Shown: positions 51,222 through 59,808 of the stretch, one piece after another
How positions within the stretch are numbered: position 1 is the stretch's first letter
How the letters are laid out: the number at the start of each line of letters is the position of its first letter
Source: an uncultured Gemmiger sp.
GTDB lineage: Bacteria; Bacillota; Clostridia; Oscillospirales; Ruminococcaceae
Direction: 5' to 3'
DNA length: 59,823 nt
Assembly: GCA_944388135.1 (NCBI GenBank)
Contig: CALXHP010000058.1
Coordinates: 1-59,823, forward strand
The notes under the pieces: model-generated
Databases searched by the model: none
What the model was told of the DNA's origin: nothing
What the model saw: the letters and a program-made list of their open reading frames with translations, nothing else
Translations under genes and position numbers: made by a program

Positions 51222-51410
51222 ATGGCCAAATGTTCTTGCTGTGGCAAGGGTGTCACGTTCGGTATCAAGGTTTCCCACTCTCATCGTCGGAGCAACCGTA
51301 CCTGGAACCCCAATGTCAAGCGCGTGAAGGCGATCGTGGACGGTTCCCCGAAGTATATCTACGCCTGCACCCGCTGCCTGCGCTCTGGTAAAGTTACCCG
51401 CGCGGTCTGA
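51222..51410 (+). CDS. rpmB: Ribosomal protein bL28
   Basis: The 62-residue protein begins AKCSCCGKGVTFGIKVSHSHRRSNRTW, outline of the bL28 pattern, with two CxxC pairs (CSCC and CTRC) that make it the zinc-binding form. The start has AAAGGAGG upstream. It stands alone with its own promoter and terminator; in Bacillus it lies next to spoVM, here it is about 20 kb away. Confidence 0.97.
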   Translation: MAKCSCCGKGVTFGIKVSHSHRRSNRTWNPNVKRVKAIVDGSPKYIYACTRCLRSGKVTRAV

Positions 51411-51425
51411 TTGGAAAGAAAAATT

Positions 51426-51456
51426 GCCGGTCACTTCGCGTGACCGGCTTTTTCTC
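51426..51456 (+). terminator. Terminator of rpmB
   Basis: GCCGGTCAC pairs with GTGACCGGC around TTCGC, followed by TTTTTC. Confidence 0.93.
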
Positions 51457-51487
51457 TTTTCCGAAACTTGTGCCAAAGGAGTATGCC

Positions 51488-51661
51488 ATGCTGCCCCGTG
51501 ATCCCGTTATCTTGTTAAGCTACGTCAACACCAAATTGCGTGACCGTGATGCCAGTCTGGCTATTTTCTGCGAGGAGGAAGACGCCGACGAGTCGGCTCT
51601 TTGTGCGGCCCTTGCAGAGATAGGATATCGATACGATGCTGAGCAGAATCGGTTTGTATAA
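51488..51661 (+). CDS. DUF4250 small protein
   Basis: The 57-residue protein carries the DUF4250 pattern LPRDPVILLSYVNTKLRD and ends AEIGYRYDAEQNRF. The family is common in Clostridia and of unknown function; it is acidic in the middle and has no membrane segment. The ATG follows AAAGGAG by six bases. It lies 33 bases before the ATP-grasp gene in the same direction. Confidence 0.9.
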   Translation: MLPRDPVILLSYVNTKLRDRDASLAIFCEEEDADESALCAALAEIGYRYDAEQNRFV

Positions 51662-51694
51662 GTTTTTTATGTGAGAGAGGAAGTAGAACCATTC

Positions 51695-52888
51695 ATGAAT
51701 TTCGTCTTTGTGAGCCCGCATTTTCCCAAAACATACTGGAATTTTTGTGATCGACTGCGTCGGAACGGCGTTAACGTGTTGGGCATTGGTGATGCTCCCT
51801 TCGACGAGATTCCCCTTGAACTGAAGGACTGTCTGACCGAGTATTATCGGGTGGGTAATTTGGGAAATTACGACGAAATGGTACGCGCTGTGGGATATTT
51901 CACATTCCATTACGGGAAGATTGATTGGTTGGAATCCAACAACGAATACTGGCTGGAAATGGACGCCCAGCTGCGCACCGATTTCAATATCACCACCGGC
52001 GCACAAAACGATTTTATCCAGCGCATCAAATTCAAGAGCAAGATGAAGGAAAGCTACCGTGCCGCCGGCGTACCGGTTGCACGGCACCATATGGTTTGCA
52101 CCATCGATGCAGCGCGGGATTTCATCCGCACCGTCGGGTATCCGGTCATCGTCAAGCCTGATAACGGCTGCGGCGCTGAGGCCACCTACAAGCTGAAGAA
52201 CGAGGAAGATCTGCAGCGCTTTTTTGCAAAATTGCCGACGGTCCCCTATATCATGGAAGAATACATCAGCGGCACCATTGTCAGCTTTGATGGTGTAGCA
52301 GATTCGCACTGTGTACCGTTGTTTTACACTTCCAATGTGTTCCCCACACCTCTACTGGATATCGTCAGCCAAAACGGCGACCTGGCCTATTGGACACAAA
52401 AAACCGTTCCGCCGGCTTTGAAAGATGTGGGCTTCCGCACAATCAAAGCGTTCGGAGCCAAAAGCCGCTTCTTCCACTGCGAGTTTTTCCAGCTGAATGA
52501 GGATAAACCCGGTCTTGGCAAAAAAGGCGATTATGTTGCTTTGGAAGTCAACATGCGCCCCGCCGGCGGTTACACCCCGGACATGATCAATTTTGCCAAT
52601 TCGGTGGATTGTTACCAGATTTGGGCAGACATGGTGTGCTATGACGAAGTTCGGAATCTGGATCTGGACGGGCCCAAATTTTACTGTGTGTATGCCTCCC
52701 GGCGGGACTGCCACACATACAAACATTCTCATGAACAGATCATGGCGCGGTACGGCAGTCGCATGAAAATGTGTGATGAACTCCCCCCTGCCCTTCGCCT
52801 GGATATGGGCGATCGAATGTACACCGCCAATTTGCGTACAAATGCCGAGCGGGATGCTTTCATTCGCTACGTTCAGGAACGCGCCTGA
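51695..52888 (+). CDS. ATP-grasp family enzyme of unknown substrate
   Basis: The 397-residue protein has an N-terminal Rossmann-like domain (FVFVSPHFPKTYWNFC), then the ATP-grasp fold: PVIVKPDNGCGAEATYKL (about 150-167), MEEYISGTIVSFDG, and the metal-binding EVNMRPAGGYTPDMIN. ATP-grasp enzymes join a carboxylate to an amine or similar nucleophile through an acyl-phosphate. The substrate is not identifiable. The start at 51695 has AGGAAG at a somewhat long distance. It ends at a shared bidirectional terminator. Confidence 0.88.
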   Translation: MNFVFVSPHFPKTYWNFCDRLRRNGVNVLGIGDAPFDEIPLELKDCLTEYYRVGNLGNYDEMVRAVGYFTFHYGKIDWLESNNEYWLEMDAQLRTDFNITTGAQNDFIQRIKFKSKMKESYRAAGVPVARHHMVCTIDAARDFIRTVGYPVIVKPDNGCGAEATYKLKNEEDLQRFFAKLPTVPYIMEEYISGTIVSFDGVADSHCVPLFYTSNVFPTPLLDIVSQNGDLAYWTQKTVPPALKDVGFRTIKAFGAKSRFFHCEFFQLNEDKPGLGKKGDYVALEVNMRPAGGYTPDMINFANSVDCYQIWADMVCYDEVRNLDLDGPKFYCVYASRRDCHTYKHSHEQIMARYGSRMKMCDELPPALRLDMGDRMYTANLRTNAERDAFIRYVQERA

Positions 52889-52913
52889 TATGCCACTTTG
52901 ATTTGATACAAAG

Positions 52914-52955
52914 AAGAACCGGCAAGGAGGAGAATCCTCGCCGGTTCTTTTTATT
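52914..52955. terminator. Bidirectional terminator between convergent genes
   Basis: AAGAACCGGC (52914-52923) pairs perfectly with 52940-52949, followed rightward by TTTTAT. The complementary A run on the left side makes it usable by the leftward DUF6056 gene whose stop lies beside it. Confidence 0.85.
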
Positions 52956-54456
52956 TCTCTGCAACAACTGTCACGGAGTTTTTCTGATAGTATGGCGTAA
53001 ATCCCCATAAATCAGGCCCTACGGAGATATCGGTGTAGTACAACAGCCAGGGACGTTCCTCCTCCGACAAGGGTGTGATCTTTACGTCAGCCTGCGAAGG
53101 ATCGCTTAGATCCGCTTCTCTGCGGTCCAGCGCGTCGGCAAATGCCGCCGCCTGTCCGTCCGCTATTTCGTACACGGCCTCCAGACTGGTGGCAAAGTAA
53201 TTATCCTGGCCTGCTTTCACGGTGTGGCTGCCAATGCAGGCCATGCAAACAAGCATCCCTGCTGCCAGCCCGGGCAGCATTCTTTTATAATGGCCAAAGA
53301 CCCGTTCTGCGGCGGCAAAAGATCTTCCCGAAATTCGTTCTGACCATCCCAGAAGGAGAAACTCGGATACTGCAAGGCCCAATATGAATGTCATCCAGAC
53401 AACATTCAGCAACCGTCCTGCACCGATGCCGCCCATTGTATAGGAGGGCAGGAAAATCATGGCCCACATCAGCACAAAAGTCCCTGCCGGGCCTACCCAG
53501 GGATGGCGGAACAACCGGTCTGAAACCTGCCTGCTCTGAGACAAACGGCGCAGAGGCAAAACCAGCAGGACAAGCAGGCAAACAAGCGGAACGTCCAGCC
53601 ATCGTATCCACTGCATCGCAGCCAAGGCAAAGCTCTTGACCACCGCTTCCAAAAATCCGGCCTGAGCGAACCCCTCCGTCCGTACCCGTGTTCCCGGTGC
53701 CGTAACGTTGACGACCAGGCCGGTTACCGCAGCAGCAAACGCAGGACAAAGCCAAAAATTACGGCGGCGAACAGTCAGCGAAACGGCAAACAGAAGGAGC
53801 AGCAGATTCAGTTCCCCTACCACCTGATGCCCGCCACCGATCACCAGGCCGATCACCAGGCCTGTTCCAGCCAGAACAACTCGGCGCCTTGCAGACAGTC
53901 GACGCGGTGTACATAGTGCCACCGTGATCCCCATATTCAGCACAGTAAGAGAAAAATAGGGCAAATAGTTCATGGCGCCGTTAAACCAATACAGCCCTTC
54001 CACGGGGGACGGCATTCCCTCTACAAAAGCAAATAAAAAGAGGACCGAAAGAGCCAACGGCAGATATTTTTGCCCTGGTTCCAGCCGATTGACCAGCAGT
54101 TTTGCACATCCGTACAGACACAAAAACAAGGGCAAAAGCACGCAGACAAAAGTCAGCCCATACCACTGGTTACCCAAGATGGCAGGTTGCAACGCCAGAA
54201 TAAAACCCGAAACGTACAGCCCCTGCCAATTTTCAAAAAAGTACACCGTGGTTTCCCAGGCAGCTGCCAATAAACGCGGCAGATCAAACCCGTACTGCTG
54301 TATCACCGCATGCGTCCGAACTGCATAGACATAGTCATCCGCGGACGGACGTGCATAAACAGCCAGCATCGCCGCCGGAAGCAAAAGTACCAGAACAAAC
54401 AGCACAAAACGACGCAGCCAGCGTTTTTGCGCCGCCGTGTCACGCCAGAAATCCAT
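52951..54456 (-). CDS. Polytopic membrane protein, DUF6056 type
   Basis: The 501-residue protein has about ten to twelve hydrophobic helices and an early ARPSADDYVYAVRTH segment. An acidic pair just after the first membrane helix is the pattern of GT-C-type glycosyltransferases, and DUF6056 proteins are usually grouped there. The donor and acceptor are unknown. A soluble C-terminal tail of about 80 residues follows the last helix. It shares direction with the esterase and YdcF-like genes, all possibly linked to the envelope. Confidence 0.8.
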   Translation of the reverse strand: MDFWRDTAAQKRWLRRFVLFVLVLLLPAAMLAVYARPSADDYVYAVRTHAVIQQYGFDLPRLLAAAWETTVYFFENWQGLYVSGFILALQPAILGNQWYGLTFVCVLLPLFLCLYGCAKLLVNRLEPGQKYLPLALSVLFLFAFVEGMPSPVEGLYWFNGAMNYLPYFSLTVLNMGITVALCTPRRLSARRRVVLAGTGLVIGLVIGGGHQVVGELNLLLLLFAVSLTVRRRNFWLCPAFAAAVTGLVVNVTAPGTRVRTEGFAQAGFLEAVVKSFALAAMQWIRWLDVPLVCLLVLLVLPLRRLSQSRQVSDRLFRHPWVGPAGTFVLMWAMIFLPSYTMGGIGAGRLLNVVWMTFILGLAVSEFLLLGWSERISGRSFAAAERVFGHYKRMLPGLAAGMLVCMACIGSHTVKAGQDNYFATSLEAVYEIADGQAAAFADALDRREADLSDPSQADVKITPLSEEERPWLLYYTDISVGPDLWGFTPYYQKNSVTVVAEK

Positions 54457-54486
54457 AGATTGTGTTTCCTTTGTTTTGTAAAGCCG

Positions 54487-55248
54487 TTACGGGTTGCCCA
54501 GGGTCATCTGCAGAAAATAGGTCCACTGTTTTTCCCACCAAGGCCAGTCATGGGAAACATCCGGCCCCCAAATATCCACAATAGGATGAATATCTTTACT
54601 TTCCAGAATACCCTGAAGCTCTTTCGTAGACGCCAGCAGTTCCCCTTCCCAGGCTCCCTGACCGCAGCACATAATAAACTTATCCGCCTGTGCAAACAGC
54701 TTTTTGTAGGGGTGATTTTCCGGGAAATTACGCATGTAATCGCAGGGAGAATTGCGATAAACCAAATCGTCCATGTAATTACCGAAGAACATGCCGGAGG
54801 AATACAAACCACTGAGGGCAATGGTTCCGTTGAACAGATCCGGACGGCGCAGGAAAAAATTCACCGCATGCCCTGCACCCATACTGGCGCCACCAACCAG
54901 GACTCTGCCTGTATGGTCTTCCCCCTGCTCCCGGTTGATTTCCAAAATGCGGGGCGTCAATTCTTCGCAGATATAATTGTACCAACGCTCCTGCATTTCA
55001 ATGCGGGGACGTTCCGGGCCGTGATTGTCCCAACTTTCCGGGTCAATGCTGTCGGCCGTAAAAATCTGCAACTTGCCGCTGTCGATCCAGGGGGCGGCAA
55101 GATTACACATATTGCGGTCTTCCCAATCATAAAAGCGGCCGCTTTGGCACGGGAAAATAATAATCGGCCGTCCGGCATGGCCATAGGCTTTGAATTCCAT
55201 AAAGCGGTCCAGATAACGACTGTACTCCTTATAATAGCGGATCTGCAT
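54487..55248 (-). CDS. Esterase-family alpha/beta hydrolase
   Basis: The 253-residue protein has the nucleophile elbow GGASMGAGHA (Ser about 118), an upstream PCQSGRFYDWEDRNM segment and a C-terminal His in VSHDWPWW. It resembles the putative esterase (EstD-like) family acting on acyl esters. No signal peptide is visible, so it is cytoplasmic. The substrate is unknown. It lies 13 bases after the YdcF-like gene and before the membrane protein gene. Confidence 0.88.
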   Translation of the reverse strand: MQIRYYKEYSRYLDRFMEFKAYGHAGRPIIIFPCQSGRFYDWEDRNMCNLAAPWIDSGKLQIFTADSIDPESWDNHGPERPRIEMQERWYNYICEELTPRILEINREQGEDHTGRVLVGGASMGAGHAVNFFLRRPDLFNGTIALSGLYSSGMFFGNYMDDLVYRNSPCDYMRNFPENHPYKKLFAQADKFIMCCGQGAWEGELLASTKELQGILESKDIHPIVDIWGPDVSHDWPWWEKQWTYFLQMTLGNP

Positions 55249-55260
55249 GGCAGTTCCCTC

Positions 55261-56097
55261 CTACTTATAAAAAAATCGTTTATTTAAATCCAAAAATCCT
55301 ACCAGCATGTGCATCGGTCCGCTGGAAGAGGTTTTGAATACCCAATAATAAGCCAGTGCAAGAGCTTCCCGCAAATAGCAAGGAAGAATGCTGCGTAATG
55401 GTGTGGCTGCCGCCAGCGAGGTACAATGGGTAAAACCGGCACGCTCGGCATACCGTCCCGCGCGATAGCAGTGGAATGCATTGGATACATATACAATGGC
55501 AGTATCTTTGCTGTAGCCGTATTGCTGCATCAGCTCCAAAGAAAATGCAAAATTTTCTTCGGTGGATGTCGACGCATTCTCAGCCACGATACGTTCCGGA
55601 TCCAGGCCTTTCTCTATCAGGTAGGTACGCATGGCCTGCCCCTCCGGCACCCATTCATCCCTGCCCTGACCCCCACTTGTAACTATCAGCACATCCGGAT
55701 GTTCTACGGCATACGCATAAGCTTTGTCCAGGCGAAAGCGCAGCAAGGTGCTGGGCTTGTCCCGACGCAAACCGGCTCCCAGCACGATCATGACTTTTTC
55801 TTGGCCTGTCGGCGGATTGGCATACCCGCTTATTGAAACAAAAACAATCAACGCCGCGTATATTCCGCCTGCAATCAGAAACAACCACCCGGTCATTCTG
55901 CCCAGCCCGGATGTGCGAAACCAGATGTGCAAAGATTTATGCCCTATGGCATAGATGGCCACGGCTGCAGAAAGCAGCCAAACCATCAGGTTTCCCATAT
56001 TAAAGTTGGAAGTGAATGCCAGGCCAACGGAATAAACGACCAGCCCCGCCGCCAAGATATATAAAAACGCCTGCAGCATTTTACTTCCGAATTTCAT
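55261..56097 (-). CDS. YdcF-like (DUF218) membrane protein
   Basis: The 278-residue protein has four N-terminal membrane helices (to about residue 105) and a DUF218 domain: VMIVLGAGLRRDKPSTLLRFRLDKAYAYA, then VTSGGQG and AENASTSTEENFAFS. Related proteins such as SanA act in envelope integrity or vancomycin-related phenotypes. The start at 56097 overlaps deoB by 17 bases; an ATG at 56079 with GGAAG before it is also possible. Confidence 0.85.
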   Translation of the reverse strand: MKFGSKMLQAFLYILAAGLVVYSVGLAFTSNFNMGNLMVWLLSAAVAIYAIGHKSLHIWFRTSGLGRMTGWLFLIAGGIYAALIVFVSISGYANPPTGQEKVMIVLGAGLRRDKPSTLLRFRLDKAYAYAVEHPDVLIVTSGGQGRDEWVPEGQAMRTYLIEKGLDPERIVAENASTSTEENFAFSLELMQQYGYSKDTAIVYVSNAFHCYRAGRYAERAGFTHCTSLAAATPLRSILPCYLREALALAYYWVFKTSSSGPMHMLVGFLDLNKRFFYK

Positions 56098-57256
56098 GGT
56101 ATACACCACAGCCGGCCGGGCAATAAGGGACATTCAGACACTGACATACTGTATCTGCAATCGTAGCAAAACTGTAGCGTGTGTGCAGATTGATCCCTTC
56201 CTGAATCTCATCCCCATAGAGCAGGAACGGCACATATTCTCGGGTATGATCGGTGGTTTTTGTGTAACTGGGATCACAGCCATGATCGGCTGTGATCATC
56301 AGCACATCGCCGGGGCGCATTTTAGCCTGGAATGCGGGCAGCCAGTCATTGAATTCCGCCGCCGCTTCCGCATACCCGGCCACATCACGGCGGTGGCCAT
56401 AGAGCATATCAAAGTCCACAAGATTCACAAAGGCAAGCCCTTCAAAATCGCGTTCCGCAAGCTGCAGAGTCACCTGTAATCCCTCGGTATTGCCGCCGGT
56501 CCGGATGGTCTCCCCGACTCCCTTGCCGGCAAAAATATCATGGATCTTACCCACACCGATGGTTTCTTTTCCGGCGTGCTGCAACGCATCCAGCATCGTG
56601 TCCCGTGGCGGGACAAGGCTGTAATCGTGACGCCGCGAAGTGCGGGTAAAGTTTGCGGCACAATCCCCTACAAAGGGGCGCGCAATTACGCGGCCTACAC
56701 CATATTTACCCACAAGAATTTCCCGGGCTTGTTCACAAATATGGTACAGTTCTTCCACCGGGACGATGGCTTCATTGGCCGCAATCTGAAACACACTGTC
56801 CGCCGATGTATAAACAATAAGCGCCCCCGTTTTGGCATGTTCTTCTCCGTAATCGCGGATCACCTCCGTGCCGGAATAGGGCCTGTTGCACAGCACCTTA
56901 TATCCGGTCTTGGCAGTAAACTGATCCAGCAACTCCTGGGGAAAGCCATCCGGGAAAGTCGGCAAGGGTTCCGCACTCAACAACCCAGCGATTTCCCAAT
57001 GGCCGATTGTGGTATCTTTACCGGCACTGGCTTCTCTCAGTCTTGCAAAACATCCCATCGGATGCGCCACAGGCATGCCACAGGTTACTCCATCCACGTT
57101 AAAAAGTCCCAACGCAGCAAGATAGTCCCCTTTGAACTTCGGATGTGCGGCGATTGCCGCCAAAGTATTGGTTCCGGCATCACCGAACTGTGCCGCATCC
57201 GGCTCCGCTCCAATGCCAAAACTATCCAAAACAATAAGAAATACTCTTTTTGCCAT
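56081..57256 (-). CDS. deoB: Phosphopentomutase
   Basis: The 391-residue metalloenzyme interconverts ribose-1- (or deoxyribose-1-) phosphate and the 5-phosphate in nucleoside salvage. FLIVLDSFGIGAEPDAAQFGDAG at the N-terminus and ITADHGCDPSYTKTTDHTREYVP near the C-terminus carry the metal ligands. The start follows AGGAG. It has its own promoter; no nucleoside phosphorylase gene is adjacent. Confidence 0.96.
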   Translation of the reverse strand: MAKRVFLIVLDSFGIGAEPDAAQFGDAGTNTLAAIAAHPKFKGDYLAALGLFNVDGVTCGMPVAHPMGCFARLREASAGKDTTIGHWEIAGLLSAEPLPTFPDGFPQELLDQFTAKTGYKVLCNRPYSGTEVIRDYGEEHAKTGALIVYTSADSVFQIAANEAIVPVEELYHICEQAREILVGKYGVGRVIARPFVGDCAANFTRTSRRHDYSLVPPRDTMLDALQHAGKETIGVGKIHDIFAGKGVGETIRTGGNTEGLQVTLQLAERDFEGLAFVNLVDFDMLYGHRRDVAGYAEAAAEFNDWLPAFQAKMRPGDVLMITADHGCDPSYTKTTDHTREYVPFLLYGDEIQEGINLHTRYSFATIADTVCQCLNVPYCPAGCGVYHEIRK

Positions 57257-57312
57257 AATCGAAACTCCTGTCGAAATATAGGAATGGTTACAGTACACCA
57301 GTATTGTTTTAC

Positions 57313-57341
57313 ATTATACCTGAAAACTTTCAAAATGTAAA
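57313..57341 (-). promoter_or_regulatory. Promoter of deoB
   Basis: On the minus strand TTTACA (57336-57341) and TATAAT (57313-57318) are 17 bases apart. Confidence 0.8.
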
Positions 57342-57419
57342 ATGTTTCATCGTTTTTTCCTACGAATCACACCTTTAAGGGGCAAGTCAGTAAAATATAC
57401 GTAAATCATCAAGAAGGTC

Positions 57420-57449
57420 TTGTCTATTCATCGGCAATTGTAGTATAAT
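57420..57449 (+). promoter_or_regulatory. Promoter of pyk-luxS
   Basis: TTGTCT (57420-57425) and TATAAT (57444-57449) are 18 bases apart, about 50 bases before the pyk start. Confidence 0.75.
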
Positions 57450-57497
57450 GACACCGTATAGTGTTTATGAAATGAGAATCCTTGGAGGGGTAAGTAT

Positions 57498-59243
57498 ATG
57501 CGAAAAACAAAGATTGTTTGTACTATGGGACCGTCCACCGATAAACCCGGCATTCTGCGACAACTGCTGGAAAACGGCATGGACGTTGCCCGTTTTAATT
57601 TTTCACATGGCGATTATGAAGAACATAAAGGCCGTCTGGATGCGCTGCGCGCTTTGACCGCCGAAATGGATTTGCCTGTTGCCGCCATGCTGGACACCAA
57701 AGGGCCCGAGATTCGTTTGGGCGTTTTCGCCAATGGATCCGAAACATTGACTGCCGGCCAGAAGTTCACTTTGACTACCCGTGAACTGGAAGGTACAAAC
57801 GAGATCTGCTCTGTTACCTATAAGGAATTGCCGCGGGATGTTCAGCCAGGCGGACGTATCATGTTGGATGACGGTCTGATCGGGCTTACGATCGACGAAG
57901 TTTCCGATACGGATATCCTCTGCACCGTACAGAATGACGGTGTCATTAAAACCAAAAAGGGCGTCAATGTTCCCGGTGTACATCTCTCCATGCCGTATAT
58001 GAGCCAGCGTGACCGGAATGATATCCTTTTTGGCATTGAGCAGGGATTTGATCTGATTTCCGCCAGCTTTACCCGCAACGCGCAGGATATCATGGAAATC
58101 CGCCATCTGCTGGACGAACACGACTGCACGATGCGCATCATTGCCAAAATTGAAAACCAGGAAGGCATCGACAACATCGACGAAATCCTTACCGTTGCCG
58201 ACGGCATCATGGTCGCCCGCGGCGATATGGGTGTCGAGATCGACTTTGCCGAGATTCCTGCCATCCAGAAGCACCTGATTGACCGTGCCATGAGCGCCGG
58301 TAAAATCTGCATTACCGCCACACAGATGCTGGATTCCATGATGGTCAATCCCCGTCCTACCCGTGCTGAGATTACCGACGTCGCCAACGCTATCTACGAT
58401 GGTACCGGAGCGGTTATGCTTTCCGGCGAGACCGCTGCCGGCAAATACCCTGTGGAAGCTCTGAAAGCGATGGCCGCCATTGCCGAAACCACTGAGGCAG
58501 ATTCCAGTTTTGACTCGCTGGTCCATCACGCCGGTACGCACGACTCTCACCTGACCATCAGCGCCGCAGTGGGTCATGCCGCCTGCACCACTGCGGCCGA
58601 TATTGGGGCCTCTGCCATTATCTCGGCCTCCAAAACCGGCGAAACCGCTCGCTTGCTCAGCCGCTTCCGCCCCGATACGCCGATTATTGCCTGCGTTTTG
58701 GACGAGCGCACTCGCCGCCAGATGAACATCTACCGCGGCGTAACCCCCTTGTTGATGGACTACGCCAAGTCTACCGACGAACTGATTTCTATGTCTGTTG
58801 AAGCTGCCGAAAAGGCAGGTATGATTCACTCCGGGGATCTTGTGGTCGTGACTGCAGGTGTTCCCGTTGGTGTTTCCGGCACCACCAACATGCTCAAGAT
58901 TCACATGGTTGGCGATACCCTTCTGGCGGGTGTTGGCATTGGCCAGCACAATGCCAAAGGTGAGGTCTGTATTTGCCGCAGCGCTGCCGAAGCCGCCAAG
59001 AAGTTCAAGGCTGGTCAGATTCTGGTCGTGCCTTTCACTACCAACGCAGCACTCCCCTTCATGCGCGATGCCGCCGGCATCATTACCGAAGAAGCCGGCA
59101 CCAACAGCCATTCCGCTATTGTGGGTCTGACCCTGGACAAAGCGGTCATTGTCGGCGCTACCAACGCCACCCGCACCCTGAAGGATGGCATGATCATCTC
59201 GATGGATTGTTCTCGCGGTGTTGTTCAGGCTATGCCGGACTGA
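57498..59243 (+). CDS. pyk: Pyruvate kinase, long form with PEP-utilising domain
   Basis: The 581-residue enzyme makes pyruvate and ATP from PEP and ADP. The core has KTKIVCTMGPSTDKP, NFSHGDYEEH, KIENQEGIDNIDEIL and MVARGDMGVE. Beyond about residue 470 it carries the extra phosphohistidine-swivel-like domain with TEEAGTNSHSAIVGL, as in Bacillus pyruvate kinase. The start has GGAGGGG upstream. luxS follows 11 bases later and is probably co-transcribed. Confidence 0.97.
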   Translation: MRKTKIVCTMGPSTDKPGILRQLLENGMDVARFNFSHGDYEEHKGRLDALRALTAEMDLPVAAMLDTKGPEIRLGVFANGSETLTAGQKFTLTTRELEGTNEICSVTYKELPRDVQPGGRIMLDDGLIGLTIDEVSDTDILCTVQNDGVIKTKKGVNVPGVHLSMPYMSQRDRNDILFGIEQGFDLISASFTRNAQDIMEIRHLLDEHDCTMRIIAKIENQEGIDNIDEILTVADGIMVARGDMGVEIDFAEIPAIQKHLIDRAMSAGKICITATQMLDSMMVNPRPTRAEITDVANAIYDGTGAVMLSGETAAGKYPVEALKAMAAIAETTEADSSFDSLVHHAGTHDSHLTISAAVGHAACTTAADIGASAIISASKTGETARLLSRFRPDTPIIACVLDERTRRQMNIYRGVTPLLMDYAKSTDELISMSVEAAEKAGMIHSGDLVVVTAGVPVGVSGTTNMLKIHMVGDTLLAGVGIGQHNAKGEVCICRSAAEAAKKFKAGQILVVPFTTNAALPFMRDAAGIITEEAGTNSHSAIVGLTLDKAVIVGATNATRTLKDGMIISMDCSRGVVQAMPD

Positions 59244-59254
59244 GGTTGAATTCT

Positions 59255-59716
59255 ATGGAACGAATTGCCAGTTTTTGCGTTGATCATACCAAACTGAATC
59301 CGGGGATGTATCTTTCCCGTCAGGATGGGCCCAACGGTGAGATATTGACCTGGGATATTCGCATGAAACGCCCCAATCAAGGGCAATATCTCTCCCCTGC
59401 TGCGGCGCATACTTTGGAGCACTTGTTTGCAACCTATGCACGCAATAGCAGATATAGCCATGGTGTAGTTTATGTAGGTCCCATGGGATGCCTCACAGGC
59501 TTCTACTTGGTGACCATCGGTTTGTCCGACGCCGAAGCATTGGAACTGGTATGCAGTGCATTTGCGTGGATGGCGCAATATTCCGGTGAAATTCCCGGCG
59601 CTTCCGCGGTGGAATGCGGTAACTACTTGATGATGGATCCCGTTGCCGCACGTTTGGAGGCCTCGCTGATGTTGCCGGTGTTGAACGCACTGGACGCAAA
59701 TCACCTCCGCTACTGA
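59255..59716 (+). CDS. luxS: S-ribosylhomocysteine lyase
   Basis: The 153-residue metalloenzyme splits S-ribosylhomocysteine into homocysteine and DPD, the precursor of autoinducer-2. Metal ligands lie in HTLEH and in ECGNY, and the catalytic Cys in GPMGCLTGFYL. GAGGTTGA precedes the ATG. It follows pyk directly; the nucleosidase that usually acts one step earlier is not in this window. Confidence 0.96.
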   Translation: MERIASFCVDHTKLNPGMYLSRQDGPNGEILTWDIRMKRPNQGQYLSPAAAHTLEHLFATYARNSRYSHGVVYVGPMGCLTGFYLVTIGLSDAEALELVCSAFAWMAQYSGEIPGASAVECGNYLMMDPVAARLEASLMLPVLNALDANHLRY

Positions 59717-59753
59717 TTGTCTTTACCCGAAAAAATACCCGGATCAATGAACT

Positions 59754-59802
59754 GCACCCCATTTGTTAGACAGTATGGTATACTGAATAACAAGTGGGGT
59801 GC
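59754..59802 (+). promoter_or_regulatory. IS-end hairpin covering the orfA ribosome site, with internal promoter
   Basis: GCACCCCATTTG (59754-59765) pairs with CAAGTGGGGTGC (59791-59802), 12 bp with one G-U. The right arm contains the ribosome site for orfA. An extended -10, TGGTATACT with TATACT at 59779-59784, sits between the arms, so transcripts starting inside would lack the left arm. Confidence 0.6.
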
Positions 59803-59808
59803 TTTGCT

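Noticed and set aside
57269-57275. Single Spo0A-box-like heptamer upstream of deoB
   Set aside because: A single 7-mer is expected several times by chance in a window of this size.
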